Of a DNA stretch of 64,000 nucleotides, positions 51,752 through 60,795 are shown piece after piece. The number at the start of each line of letters is the position of its first letter. Position 1 is the first letter of the stretch. The position numbers were made by a program, and so were the translations under genes. The notes below the pieces were generated by a model. It worked only from the letters and a program-made list of their open reading frames with translations. It searched no databases and had not been told where the DNA came from. The DNA is taken from the NCBI RefSeq assembly GCF_009755605.1, contig NZ_WPNZ01000036.1:1-64000 (forward strand), written 5' to 3'. The DNA comes from Streptomyces typhae (GTDB lineage Bacteria; Actinomycetota; Actinomycetes; Streptomycetales; Streptomycetaceae).

Positions 51752-52846
51752 GTGCCGCGGGAGCGGGCCCTCGTCCGGGTCCTTCCGCCGCTGCTCCTCC
51801 TCGTCGGCATCGTCTTCGACGCCCTCACCCCGCCCGAGTTCACCGCGTCCCCGCTGTTCGCCGCCGCCCCGCTGATCACCGCCCCGTTCTTCCGGCTGCG
51901 CACCACCGTCGCGGTCGCGGCGGTCTCCTGCGCGGCCGTGCTCGGCCTGCGGCTCCGCGGCGGCAGCACCGGCGCCGACGTCGAGGTGGTCACCGAGTTC
52001 CTGACCATGCTGACCGTCGGCATCCTGGCCGTCGTCATCAACCGCGTCGTGCGCCGCGGCGACGCCCGCCTCGCCTCCGCCCGCTCCATCGCCGAGACCG
52101 CCCAGCGCGCGGTGCTCCCGCAGCCCGACCCGCGCATCGGCGGCCTCGACATCGCCGCGCGCTACGAAGCCGCCCAGGCCGACGCCTTCATCGGCGGGGA
52201 CCTGTACGCGGTGCAGGACACCCCGCACGGCGTCCGGGTCATCGTCGGCGACGTACGCGGCAAGGGCATGGGCGCCGTCGCCGCCGTCGCCGTGGTGATC
52301 GGCGCCTTCCGGGAGGCCGCCGAGCAGGAGTCGACGCTGGAGGCGGTGGCGCAGCGACTGGAGCGGGCGCTCGCCAGGGAGGGGATGCGGCGGGACGGGC
52401 TCGACGCCTTCGAGGGGTTCACCACGGCCGTCCTCGCGGAGATCCCCCGGGGCGGCGAGGGCATCGTACGGATCATCAACCGGGGCCACCCGGAGCCCCT
52501 GGTCCTGCGTGCCGACGGGCGGCTGTGCGTGCTCACCCCGGCCGAGCCCGCGCTCCCGCTCGGCATGGGCGAGCTCGGCACCTGGCCGGACCGCGCGGAC
52601 CGGATCGAGTTCCCGCCCGGGGCCACCCTGCTGCTCTACACGGACGGGCTCTCGGAGGCCAGGAACGCGGACGGGGAGTTCTTCGACCCCGCCGTCCGGC
52701 TCGGGGGCCGGATCTTCCACGGCCCGAGCGGCCCCGACGCGCTCCTCACCGCTCTCGTGGACGACGTCCGCCGGCATACCGGGGACGGCGCCACGGACGA
52801 CATGGCCCTGCTCGCCGTACGCCGCCCCGTCACAGCCGGTGACTGA
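51752..52846 (+). CDS. SpoIIE/PP2C-type serine phosphatase, membrane-bound
   Basis: A protein of about 364 residues with three N-terminal hydrophobic helices (VLPPLLLLVGIVFDAL, ASPLFAAAPLITAPF, TEFLTMLTVGILAVVI). The cytoplasmic PP2C-type (SpoIIE/RsbU) domain has AQRAVLPQPDPRIGGLDIAA, ADAFIGGDLYAVQDT, VIVGDVRGKGMGAV, NRGHPEPLVL, LYTDGLSEARN and ATDDMALLAVR, carrying the metal-binding Asp residues. Such proteins dephosphorylate anti-anti-sigma factors. GTG 51752 is chosen because GGTGGGG precedes it; GTG 51743 and 51698 are alternatives. Confidence 0.88.
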   Translation: MPRERALVRVLPPLLLLVGIVFDALTPPEFTASPLFAAAPLITAPFFRLRTTVAVAAVSCAAVLGLRLRGGSTGADVEVVTEFLTMLTVGILAVVINRVVRRGDARLASARSIAETAQRAVLPQPDPRIGGLDIAARYEAAQADAFIGGDLYAVQDTPHGVRVIVGDVRGKGMGAVAAVAVVIGAFREAAEQESTLEAVAQRLERALAREGMRRDGLDAFEGFTTAVLAEIPRGGEGIVRIINRGHPEPLVLRADGRLCVLTPAEPALPLGMGELGTWPDRADRIEFPPGATLLLYTDGLSEARNADGEFFDPAVRLGGRIFHGPSGPDALLTALVDDVRRHTGDGATDDMALLAVRRPVTAGD

Positions 52847-53084
52847 ACGGCGGCCCTCCGCATAACAACTGACACAACATCAGCAATGAGGGGGCGTGCG
52901 GAGCGCTGCTGTGTGTCATGAAAGCCGCTCAACTCGCCCCAGTCGCACCGCAGATGTCCCTTGTGTTCGTGGCGTAAGCGTTAACGATCAGTCGGAACGG
53001 CTTGGAATACCGACCCGCTGTCTATTAACGTTCGATAACGCAGCGCGGTCGTCCCAGTCGACACTCCAGTCGGCTCCGTGCGCA

Positions 53085-53210
53085 CACGCCTAATCCCGCA
53101 AGGGAGCCGGGGAACCACCATCATGGGGTGAATCGGACACGATCCGTCGTGCCCGTAGGAGACCTTCCTGCTCCGAACCCGTCAGCTAACCCGGTAGGCG
53201 AGAAGGAAGG
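53085..53210 (+). ncRNA. Cyclic di-AMP riboswitch (ydaO-yuaA type)
   Basis: Conserved blocks of the ydaO motif are visible in order: GGGGAACCAC at 53109, GGGGTGAATC at 53125, GTAGGAGACCTT at 53155 and CGAACCCGTCAGCTAACCCG at 53174, then GTAGGCG. The class binds c-di-AMP and in actinobacteria typically precedes cell-wall hydrolase genes. The M23 peptidase gene starts 17 bp beyond it. The exact ends are approximate. Confidence 0.85.
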
Positions 53211-53226
53211 AAAGGAGTGCGCCCCA

Positions 53227-54327
53227 GTGGCGTCCAACCGGCCTGCCCCCGAAGCGCTCTACGTACCGAACGACGAACCCGGTGAAGGCCCCGAAGGCCC
53301 GATGGGATTCGGCGGGTACGCCCCTCAGGAGCCGTGGGAGGAGTGGAACCCCACCGCCGAGTCCGTCCGCCCCGTGCGCGGCCGGCACCGGGTCCACAAG
53401 AAGGGCGGCGGCGGCCTCGCGCGCAGCTCGACCGTCCTCGGTGTCGGCGTCATCGCGGCCGTGGGCGCGGGCGGCATCGCCACCGCGCAGGGCGGCAAGC
53501 CGCCGGTCTCCATAGCCATGCCGGACATGTCGGCGGTCACCGACTCGCTGCCCGACGCGAAATCCCTGCCGGGCGTGGGCGCCTTCATGTCGGACGACGC
53601 CCCCGAGGAGCCCACCGCCGTCGCGGCCGCAGCGCCGCTCAGCTCCGCGGGCGTCAGCGCCGCCGACGCCGAGCAGGGCACCACCGGCGCCGGTGAGGCA
53701 CTGCGGGCCCGCATCATGCAGCAGGCCGAGAACCAGCAGCAGCAGGCGGACGACGCCGTGCGCAGAGCGGCCGAGGACGCGGCGGTGCGGAAGGCCGCCG
53801 AAGAGGCGCAGGCCCAGCAGGCCGAGGCGAAGGCGGAGGCCAAGGCCAAGGCGGCCGAGGAGAAGCGCAGGAAGGAAGCGGCCGAGCGGAAGAAGGCCGA
53901 GGCCGAGCGCCTGGCCAAGCTCGCCAGGAGCTACACGCTGCCCACCTCCTCGTACACCCTCACCTCGCACTTCGGCGACGCCGGCTCCATGTGGTCCTCC
54001 GGCCAGCACACCGGTCTGGACTTCGCTGCTCCCACGGGTACCCCGCTCAAGGCCGTGCACACCGGCACCGTCAAGGAGGCCGGCTGGGCGGGCGCGTACG
54101 GCTACCGCACCATCCTCGAACTCGACGACGGCACCGAGATCTGGTACTGCCACCAGTCCTCGCTGAGCGTCAGCGCCGGCCAGAAGGTCTCCACCGGCGA
54201 CGTCATCGGCCGCGTCGGCGCCACCGGCAACGTCACGGGCCCGCACCTCCACATGGAGGTCCACACGAGCGGCGGCGCCAACATCGACCCGCTCGGCTGG
54301 CTCCAGGGCAAGGGCCTCAACCCGTAA
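53227..54327 (+). CDS. Secreted M23 metallopeptidase under c-di-AMP riboswitch
   Basis: An M23 peptidoglycan endopeptidase of about 366 residues. The N-terminal part has basic residues and an internal membrane/signal segment (SSTVLGVGVIAAVGAGGIAT, about residue 63-82). A long Ala/Glu/Lys-rich coiled coil follows (about 160-235: QQADDAVRRAAEDAAVRKAA). The C-terminal LytM domain has GQHTGLDFAAPTGTPLKAV, YCHQSS and HLHMEVH, the zinc ligands H-x3-D and H-x-H. GTG 53227 follows AAAGGAG; an upstream start would lie inside the riboswitch. c-di-AMP is expected to repress expression, as in other actinobacterial examples. Confidence 0.93.
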   Translation: MASNRPAPEALYVPNDEPGEGPEGPMGFGGYAPQEPWEEWNPTAESVRPVRGRHRVHKKGGGGLARSSTVLGVGVIAAVGAGGIATAQGGKPPVSIAMPDMSAVTDSLPDAKSLPGVGAFMSDDAPEEPTAVAAAAPLSSAGVSAADAEQGTTGAGEALRARIMQQAENQQQQADDAVRRAAEDAAVRKAAEEAQAQQAEAKAEAKAKAAEEKRRKEAAERKKAEAERLAKLARSYTLPTSSYTLTSHFGDAGSMWSSGQHTGLDFAAPTGTPLKAVHTGTVKEAGWAGAYGYRTILELDDGTEIWYCHQSSLSVSAGQKVSTGDVIGRVGATGNVTGPHLHMEVHTSGGANIDPLGWLQGKGLNP

Positions 54328-54486
54328 CACCCAAGGCTCCGGCGGTCCTGGCGACAACCCCCCGACGCCAGGGCCGCCGGTCTCCCCTGCCCGCCACGAC
54401 GCGCACGGGAGCCCCAGCCGTCACACAGCCGAAAGACATCTTCCAGCTGCCGGAATTCCCTCCTCCGTGCGGATGTTGAGTTCCCC

Positions 54487-55431
54487 ATGACCACTCTGCG
54501 CCCACTGGGCTCCTCCGACCTCGAAGTCTTCCCGCTCGCCCTCGGCGGCAACGTCTTCGGCTGGACCGCCGACGAGCAGCAGTCCTTCGCGGTCCTCGAC
54601 GCCTACACCGCGGCGGGCGGCAACTTCGTGGACACTGCCGACGTGTACTCGGCGTGGGCGCCGGGCAACGACGGCGGCGTGTCCGAGGCCGTCATCGGCC
54701 GGTGGCTCGCCGCGCGCGGCAACCGCTCCGACGTGCTGATCGCCACCAAGGTCGGCGCCCACCCCGACTACAAGGGTCTCGCGGCGAGCACCATCAAGTC
54801 CGCCGCCGAGGAGTCGCTGCGCCGCCTCGGCACCGACTACATCGACCTGTACTACACGCACTACGACGATCCGTCCGTACCCGTCGAGGAGTTCCTCACC
54901 GCCCTCGACGAACTGGTGCGGTCCGGCAAGGTACGCGCGATCGCCGCGTCCAACATCACCGCCGAACGCCTCCAGGAGTCCCTCGACTTCTCCGACCGCG
55001 AGGGCCTCGTGCGGTACGTGGCGCTCCAGCCGCACTACAACCTCGTCTCCCGCGACACCTACGAGGGCCCGCTCCAGGAGGTCGCGTCCCGCTCCGGGCT
55101 CGCCGCCGTGCCCTACTACTCGCTCGCCAAGGGCTTCCTGACGGGCAAGTACCGCCCGGGGGCCAAGGTCGACAGCGTCCGCGCCCAGGGAGCGGGCGAG
55201 TATCTGGAGACCGACCGCGGGCAGCGCGTCCTCGCCGTCCTGGACGAGATCGCCGCCGACCGCGGCGCTGCCCACGCGACGGTGGCCCTCGCCTGGCTCG
55301 CCGCCCAGCCGACGGTGGCCGCGCCGCTCGCCTCCGCCCGCTCCGTCGAGCAGCTTCCCGCGCTGCTCGCGGTGGGCGACCTGGAGCTGACGCAGGACGA
55401 GGTGGCCCGGCTGACCGCCGCCTCGGCCTGA
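54487..55431 (+). CDS. Aldo/keto reductase
   Basis: A 314-residue NADPH-dependent aldo/keto reductase. The (beta/alpha)8 barrel has LGGNVFGWTADEQQSF, VDTADVYSAWAPG with Asp and Tyr of the catalytic tetrad, the Lys in VLIATKVGAHPD, and the His in YIDLYYTHYDDPS. The cofactor segments are IAASNITAERL and ASARSVEQLPALL. It belongs to the AKR11/YghZ-like general group; substrate unknown. It converges on the prsW gene with a 39-bp gap and stands alone on its strand. Confidence 0.93.
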   Translation: MTTLRPLGSSDLEVFPLALGGNVFGWTADEQQSFAVLDAYTAAGGNFVDTADVYSAWAPGNDGGVSEAVIGRWLAARGNRSDVLIATKVGAHPDYKGLAASTIKSAAEESLRRLGTDYIDLYYTHYDDPSVPVEEFLTALDELVRSGKVRAIAASNITAERLQESLDFSDREGLVRYVALQPHYNLVSRDTYEGPLQEVASRSGLAAVPYYSLAKGFLTGKYRPGAKVDSVRAQGAGEYLETDRGQRVLAVLDEIAADRGAAHATVALAWLAAQPTVAAPLASARSVEQLPALLAVGDLELTQDEVARLTAASA

Positions 55432-55470
55432 TCACGACCTGCTTCCCGGCCCGATCGCGGCTGCCGGGCC

Positions 55471-56841
55471 TCAGGTCCGGTAGGGGTTGTACGAGGGGTA
55501 GGCGGGGCCGGTCGGGGGGCCGTACGCGGTACCGGGCATCCTGTACGCCGTGTACGCCGTGTGGAACGGCCCGTACGCGGCGTACGGCAGCGGAAGCACC
55601 ACCGGCGCCGTCACCCGGGCCGCGTACGCGAGGGCGGGACGCGCCACCTCGCGCCGCTCCCACAGGGCGTCGAGCAGCTCCCGCTCGCGCACGGCGAAGT
55701 CGGCACGGGCCCGGCCGCGGTGGGCCCGGTGCCGCAGCAGGGCGAGGGAGGTCGCGTACGTCTCGTAGGCGACGACGGCACGGCCCGCGGGCCTGCCCAG
55801 GTGGTACGCGGCGTAGTCACGGGCGAGGGTCCGCGCGCGCATCGAGCCGAGCGCGAACGGCTCGGCCGCGGTGAGCCAGCCCGCCACCACATAGGCGGGC
55901 AGCTCGGCCCGCACGACGGCGAGCTCGCGCCGCCGCAGCCAGACGGCGAGCCAGGTGAGCAGCCCGAACACCGGCAGCATGAAGGTCGCGTAGACGACGA
56001 AGAAGCCGTACTCGCCGAAGCTCGCCGAGCCGTTCCAGAAGGCGTGCGTGCCCATCGCGAGCAGCAGTCCCACGAGCGGCACGAGCACCCGGCGCGCCGT
56101 GTGCCGCTCGCCGCTGAGGGCCGCGATGCCGAAGCCGATGCCGGTGAGCACGGTGAACAGGGGGTGCGCGAACGGCGACATGACGACGCGGACGAAGAAG
56201 GTCGCCGCCGTCACCGAGGCGAGGCCGCTCTCGCCGCTGAGCTGGTCGGTGCCGAAGGCGTTGCCGAGATAGAGGATGTTCTCGGTGAAGGCGAAGCCGG
56301 TGGCGGTGACGCCCGCTATGACGAAGCCGTCGACGACACCGGTGAAGTCGGATCTGCGGAAGAGGAAGACGAGCAGCACGGCCGCCGCCTTCGCGGTCTC
56401 CTCGACGATCGGGGCTATGACGGTCGCGCCGAGCGTGTCGGCGCTGGTCGGGTCGGCGGTGGCGGTGGCTATCCACTGGGTCGCGAAACTGTTCGCGACG
56501 ATCGCTATCAGGGCGGCCGCGCACGCCCCCCAGGCGAAGGCGAACACCAGGTTCCGCCAGGGGCCCGGCGCCACCCGGTCCAGCCACCGGAACGCGGCGA
56601 CGAGCAGCGGCACCGGCAGCGTGGCGAGGCCGAGTCCGACCAGGAACCCCTCGGTGCCGGTCTGCCTGCGCACCAGGGCGAGGATCACCAGACCGGAGAG
56701 CGCGAGCAGGGTGACGAGGGCGCCCACCCGGATCGCTCTGAGCTGCCACCAGTGCGGATGCCGGTTCACCGACGTGCCCGATGACCCGGCGGGCCCGGCG
56801 GGCTGCGTCGGGTATGTCGGGTTCGCGGGACTGGTGGCCAC
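55471..56841 (-). CDS. PrsW-family intramembrane metalloprotease
   Basis: A membrane protein of about 456 residues with eight or nine helices. Catalytic motifs of the PrsW family are all present: PIVEETAKAAAVLLVFL (EExxK type), AFTENILYL, PFAHPLFTVLTG and MGTHAFWNGS. PrsW enzymes clip anti-sigma factors at the membrane. The C-terminal cytoplasmic tail after residue 330 is Ala/Arg-rich and ends in Tyr/Pro-rich repeats (AYGPPTGPAYPSYNPYRT). GTG 56841 is the start nearest the first helix; upstream frame is open but overlaps trmB. It lies 59 bp downstream of trmB. Confidence 0.9.
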   Translation of the reverse strand: MATSPANPTYPTQPAGPAGSSGTSVNRHPHWWQLRAIRVGALVTLLALSGLVILALVRRQTGTEGFLVGLGLATLPVPLLVAAFRWLDRVAPGPWRNLVFAFAWGACAAALIAIVANSFATQWIATATADPTSADTLGATVIAPIVEETAKAAAVLLVFLFRRSDFTGVVDGFVIAGVTATGFAFTENILYLGNAFGTDQLSGESGLASVTAATFFVRVVMSPFAHPLFTVLTGIGFGIAALSGERHTARRVLVPLVGLLLAMGTHAFWNGSASFGEYGFFVVYATFMLPVFGLLTWLAVWLRRRELAVVRAELPAYVVAGWLTAAEPFALGSMRARTLARDYAAYHLGRPAGRAVVAYETYATSLALLRHRAHRGRARADFAVRERELLDALWERREVARPALAYAARVTAPVVLPLPYAAYGPFHTAYTAYRMPGTAYGPPTGPAYPSYNPYRT

Positions 56842-56900
56842 GACTTTGACAGTAACGAGGGTTGCGGCGGACCGCGACGGTGCCTCGGGGACCCTGGGCC

Positions 56901-57752
56901 TCAGTCGCCTGCCGGGTCCAGGGGGTCCTGGGAGGCTGCGGGGGTCCCGGTGCCCGCTTCCGCGTGCTCCGTGAGGGTGACCGCACGGCGGAACAGCAGG
57001 TCGTGGACGACGTGGCCCTTCCTGAGGCCCTGGCCCTCGAAGCGGGTCAGCGGCCGGAAGTCGGGCCGGGGGGCGAACTCGCCGTCCGGCCGGGTGTTCT
57101 CGAAGTCCGGGTGCGCGCTCAGGACCTCCATCATGTGCTCGGCGTACGGCTCCCAGTCCGTGGCGCAGTGCAGCAGGCCGCCCGGCTTCAGGCGGGGGGC
57201 GAGCAGGGAGAGGAACTCCGGCTGGATCAGGCGGCGCTTGTTGTGCCGGGCCTTGGGCCAGGGGTCCGGGAAGTAGACGCGGACGCCGTCGAGGGACTCC
57301 GGGGCGAGCATGTCGCGCAGCAGGACGACGGCGTCGCCGTTGGCGACCCGGACGTTGGTCAGTCCGTTCCGCTCGGCGAGGTTGAGGAGGTTCCCCTGGC
57401 CCGGGGTGTGCACGTCCACGGCCAGGATGTCCGTGTCCGGGTCGGCGGCGGCCATCTGCGCGGTGGCTTCGCCCATGCCGAAGCCGATCTCCAGGACGAC
57501 GGGGCGCGGTGCCCCCGGCCGCGGGGTCCCCGGCTGCTGGAAGAGGGCGGGCAGGTCCAGGACTTCCTTGCCGTCGATGTCCAGGCCCCACACCTGCCAC
57601 AGACGGCGCAGGGCGTCGCCCTGGGCGGTCGTGACGCGGCTGCGGCGCGGCGTGAAGCTGCGGATCCGCCGCTCGAACTGCGACCCCGTGGGGTCGGGGG
57701 TGGGACCTTCGGGGAAGCGCGGGGTGCCCTTCGGGCGGGAGTTCTCAGACAC
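56901..57752 (-). CDS. trmB: tRNA (guanine-N7)-methyltransferase
   Basis: A 283-residue SAM-dependent enzyme that makes m7G46 in tRNAs. It shows FERRIRSFTPRRSRVTTAQG, the SAM loop EIGFGMGEAT, ILAVDVHTPGQGNLL, VRVYFPDPWPKARHNKRRLI, the family signature, and FLSLLAPRLKPGGLLHCATD. Compared with enteric TrmB it has extended N and C termini, common in actinobacteria. The GTG start at 57752 is the first possible in frame. The upstream 268 bp hold a long inverted repeat. Confidence 0.95.
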   Translation of the reverse strand: MSENSRPKGTPRFPEGPTPDPTGSQFERRIRSFTPRRSRVTTAQGDALRRLWQVWGLDIDGKEVLDLPALFQQPGTPRPGAPRPVVLEIGFGMGEATAQMAAADPDTDILAVDVHTPGQGNLLNLAERNGLTNVRVANGDAVVLLRDMLAPESLDGVRVYFPDPWPKARHNKRRLIQPEFLSLLAPRLKPGGLLHCATDWEPYAEHMMEVLSAHPDFENTRPDGEFAPRPDFRPLTRFEGQGLRKGHVVHDLLFRRAVTLTEHAEAGTGTPAASQDPLDPAGD

Positions 57753-57779
57753 AGTGCCTCGATTTTAGTCGGGGCGGGG

Positions 57780-58019
57780 CCTTGCCGGGGGCTCCCCAAC
57801 CCCGCCCCTTCCCGAAACCAGGGGCGCTGCGCCCCATGGACCCCAGCCTTATCGGCGCTTCGCGCCTCGTCCTCAAACGCCGGACGGGCTGAGACTGTGC
57901 CGCAGCGGCGAGATTTTGAGCCCGTCCGGCGATTGAGGACGAGGCCGCAGGCCGATACGGGGTCTGGGGCGGAGCCCCAGTTTCGGGAAGGGGCGGGACT
58001 GGGGAGCGCCCCCGCAAGG
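57780..58019. repeat. 240-bp long inverted repeat element
   Basis: The outer arms 57780-57818 and 57980-58019 are nearly perfect reverse complements (left CCTTGCCGGGGGCTCC start, right ending CCCCGCAAGG). Inner arms also pair: GCCTCGTCCTCAAACGCCGG near 57868 with CCGGCGATTGAGGACGAGGC near 57926. The element starts 28 bp before trmB and ends 1 bp before the lhgO stop codon. I recall similar intergenic palindromes being common in Streptomyces genomes. Confidence 0.88.
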
Positions 58020-58020
58020 C

Positions 58021-59229
58021 CTACAGCACGGCCAGGGCCCGGCGGGCCACCTCCCGGCCGATGGGGAGGGACGCCGTCGCGGCGGGCGAGGGCGCGTTCA
58101 GGACGTGTACGGCGCGCGCCGACTCCCGGAAGAGGAAGTCGTCGACGAGCGTCCCGTCCCGCAGGACGGCCTGTGCCCGCACCCCCGCCGCCGACGGCAC
58201 GAGATCCTCGGCCCGCACAGCGGGCAGCAGCCGCCGCACGGCATCGGCGAAGGCCCCCTTGGAGAGGGAGCGCCGCAGCTCCCCGGCCCCGTACCGCCAG
58301 TGCCGCCGGGCGATCTGCCAGGACCCGGGCCACCGAAGCGTCCCGGCGAGCTCGCGGGGCCGCACCACGGACCAGTCGTACCCCTCGCGGGCCAGCGCGG
58401 GCACCGCGTTCGGCCCCACGTGCACCCCGCCGTCGATGCCCCGGGTGAGATGGACGCCGAGGAAGGGGAAGGCGGGGTCGGGGACGGGATAGACCAGGCC
58501 GCGGACGAGACCGGGCCGGGCGAGGGTGAAGTACTCCCCCCGGAAGGGGACGATCCGCATGCCGGGGTCGTCGCCCGTCATCCGGGCGACGCTGTCGCAG
58601 TGCAGCCCGGCGCAGTTCACGAGGACCCGCCCGCGGACGACGTCGCCCGCGGCGGTGCGCACGGCGACCCCGAGGTCCGCGCGGCGGTCGATGCGCACGG
58701 CCGCCGCGCCGTACCGCACCTCGACGCCGGAGGCCTGGGCCAGCTGGGCCGCGACGGCCCCGTAGTCGCAGATGCCGGTGGTGCCCACATGGATGGCGGC
58801 GAGGCCGCGCACGCACGGTTCGTACGCGGCGATCTGGGCGGGGCCCAGCTCGCGGACCGGGATGCCGTTCTCCCGGCCGCGCTGGACCAGGGCGTGCAGG
58901 CGGGGCAGCTCGGCGCGGTCGGTGGCGACGATCAGCTTGCCGGTGACCTCGTGCGCGATGCCGTACTCCGCGCAGAACTTGATCATCTCGGCGGCGCCGC
59001 GCACGGCGTACTGGGCCTTCAGGGAGCCGGGGCGGTAGTAGATCCCGCTGTGGATGACGCCGCTGTTGCGCCCCGTCTGGTGCCGTGCCGGGCCCGGCTC
59101 CTTCTCCAGGACCGTGACACGGGTGCCGGGGCGGGCCCGGGTGAGGGCGTACGCCGTCGCGAGCCCGACGATCCCGCCGCCGACCACGAGCACGTCACAG
59201 TCGTACCTCACGGCTGCACCCCGACCCAT
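58021..59229 (-). CDS. lhgO: L-2-hydroxyglutarate oxidase/dehydrogenase
   Basis: A 402-residue FAD-dependent oxidoreductase of the DAO superfamily. The FAD motif DVLVVGGGIVGLATAYAL is at the N terminus, followed by VLEKEPGPARHQTGRNSGVI, HSGIYYRPGSLKA, CDYGAVAAQLAQ, LVNCAGLHCDSVAR and FRGEYFTL. This pattern is that of LhgO, which oxidises L-2-hydroxyglutarate to 2-oxoglutarate and passes electrons to quinone. ATG 59229 has GGAGG and AAGGG upstream; GTG 59211 is possible. It is alone in its transcription unit, downstream of the regulator gene on the same strand. Confidence 0.92.
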   Translation of the reverse strand: MGRGAAVRYDCDVLVVGGGIVGLATAYALTRARPGTRVTVLEKEPGPARHQTGRNSGVIHSGIYYRPGSLKAQYAVRGAAEMIKFCAEYGIAHEVTGKLIVATDRAELPRLHALVQRGRENGIPVRELGPAQIAAYEPCVRGLAAIHVGTTGICDYGAVAAQLAQASGVEVRYGAAAVRIDRRADLGVAVRTAAGDVVRGRVLVNCAGLHCDSVARMTGDDPGMRIVPFRGEYFTLARPGLVRGLVYPVPDPAFPFLGVHLTRGIDGGVHVGPNAVPALAREGYDWSVVRPRELAGTLRWPGSWQIARRHWRYGAGELRRSLSKGAFADAVRRLLPAVRAEDLVPSAAGVRAQAVLRDGTLVDDFLFRESARAVHVLNAPSPAATASLPIGREVARRALAVL

Positions 59230-59349
59230 CACCCTTGCACCTCCCGCCCCCGATACTGCCCTGCACCACTGACAACGTCCGCAAACCTGCCGGGAGAGGG
59301 CCGGCACTGAGGCGTGCGGCACACACGCGGCGGACCGTCGGCCCCGGAG

Positions 59350-60795
59350 CTACGCGGGGGCGACAAGGAGCGGCCGTGCACGCTCGCGCAGCTCCGCCAC
59401 CCGCGGCTCGTGCCCGTAGGGTTCGAGGCGGTGCAGCAGGTCCTTCACGTACTCCGTGGTGCGCGCGGACGAGATGCGTCCGGCGACCTCCACGGCGCGC
59501 ACGCCCTGCTCGCACGCCGCGTCGAGGTTCCCCGACTCCAGCTCGGCCACCGCGGACACCACCAGCCGTAAGCCGTGCGAGCGCACGAACTCCTCGGTCG
59601 GCCGGGACAAGGCCTGCTCGGTGAAGCGCCGCACCTGCCGCGGCGCCTTCAGGTCGCGGTAGCACTCGGCGGCGTCCGCGGCGAAGCGGTCGTAGCCGTA
59701 GAAGCCGAGCCACGAGGGGTCGTTGTCGCCGTCCCTGGCGCGCTCCAGCCAGCCCTCGGCGGCCCGCAGGGCGGCGCCGGCTGCGGGCGCGTCGTTGGCG
59801 CGCGCGTGCGCGCGTGCCTCGACCAGACGGAAGAAGCTCATGGTCCGCGCGGTGGCGAGGCCGCGGTTGCGTTCGAGCGCGGCCTGCGCCAGGTCCACGC
59901 CCTCGTCGCCGAAGCCGCGGTAGGTGGCCTGGAGCGACATGGACGCGAGGACGTACCCCCCGAGGGGCACGTCGGCGGCCGCGCGGGCGAGCCGCAGGGC
60001 CTGGATGTAGTACCGCTGGGCGGCTTCCTGCTGGCCGGTGTCGAAGGCCATCCACCCGGCGAGCCGGGTCAGCTCCGCGCTGGCCCCGAAGAGGGCGCGG
60101 CCGACCTCGTCGGAGTACGAGCCGAGGAGCAGCGGCGCCGCCTCCACCCGCAGGCACTCGGGGACCATCGAGGAACGCCAGTCGCCACCGCCGTACTTGG
60201 AGTCCCAGCGGCGGGCGTCCTCGGCCGCCTCCCGCAGTTTGAGCACGTCGCTGTGGCCGACCTTCATCGGCGGTCCGCCGTCGTCCTGGTGGGCCGTGTC
60301 GCGGGGCCCGTCCTGGGAGGCGTCGCGCGCGACGGAGCTGTCGGCCGGGGTTATGAGCCAGCGGGACGCGGGCGTGGCGTACGCGCTGACCGCGAAGGAT
60401 CCGGCGAGCGACTGCCAGATGCCGCCGCCGGTGCGGCGCCCCGCCAGGTCCAGGCGGTACAGCTCGGTGGCCGACTTCACCGCGGCGCCGACGTCGCGCG
60501 GGAAGGCGAGGCCCACTTCGGGCGCCGGGTCCGCGTCGGCGAGGCCGATCTCGTGCAGCGGCACGGGGCGGCCGAGTTTCTGTCCGATGGCGGCGGCGAT
60601 GAGATGCGGGGCGGCGCCCTGCGGCACCATGCCCTTGGACACCCACCGCGCCACCGACGTCTTGTCGTAACGAAGCGTCAACCCGCGCTGTGCGCCGAGG
60701 TCGTTGACCCGGCGTGCGAGTCCCGCGTTGCTGATTCCCGCGAGGGCGAGAACGGTGCCGAGCTTTTCGTTCGGCCCGCGTTGCTCCCTGGACAT
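59350..60795 (-). CDS. NsdA-like regulator (HTH plus TPR)
   Basis: A protein of about 481 residues related to the NsdA/sporulation-associated regulators of Streptomyces. Residues 1-75 form an HTH-like region (NEKLGTVLALAGISNAGLAR, LTLRYDKTSVARWVSKGMVP). A middle segment has FAVSAYATPASRWLITP, and the C-terminal 250 residues are TPR-like helices (AQRYYIQALRLARAAADVPL, DLAQAALERNRGLATARTMS). NsdA-type proteins repress sporulation and antibiotic production, but this paralogue is untested. ATG 60795 follows GAGGGGTGG. Confidence 0.85.
   Translation of the reverse strand: MSREQRGPNEKLGTVLALAGISNAGLARRVNDLGAQRGLTLRYDKTSVARWVSKGMVPQGAAPHLIAAAIGQKLGRPVPLHEIGLADADPAPEVGLAFPRDVGAAVKSATELYRLDLAGRRTGGGIWQSLAGSFAVSAYATPASRWLITPADSSVARDASQDGPRDTAHQDDGGPPMKVGHSDVLKLREAAEDARRWDSKYGGGDWRSSMVPECLRVEAAPLLLGSYSDEVGRALFGASAELTRLAGWMAFDTGQQEAAQRYYIQALRLARAAADVPLGGYVLASMSLQATYRGFGDEGVDLAQAALERNRGLATARTMSFFRLVEARAHARANDAPAAGAALRAAEGWLERARDGDNDPSWLGFYGYDRFAADAAECYRDLKAPRQVRRFTEQALSRPTEEFVRSHGLRLVVSAVAELESGNLDAACEQGVRAVEVAGRISSARTTEYVKDLLHRLEPYGHEPRVAELRERARPLLVAPA

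Noticed and set aside
57745..58017. 90-codon minus frame between trmB and lhgO
   Set aside because: It lies wholly in the long inverted repeat and is a by-product of it.
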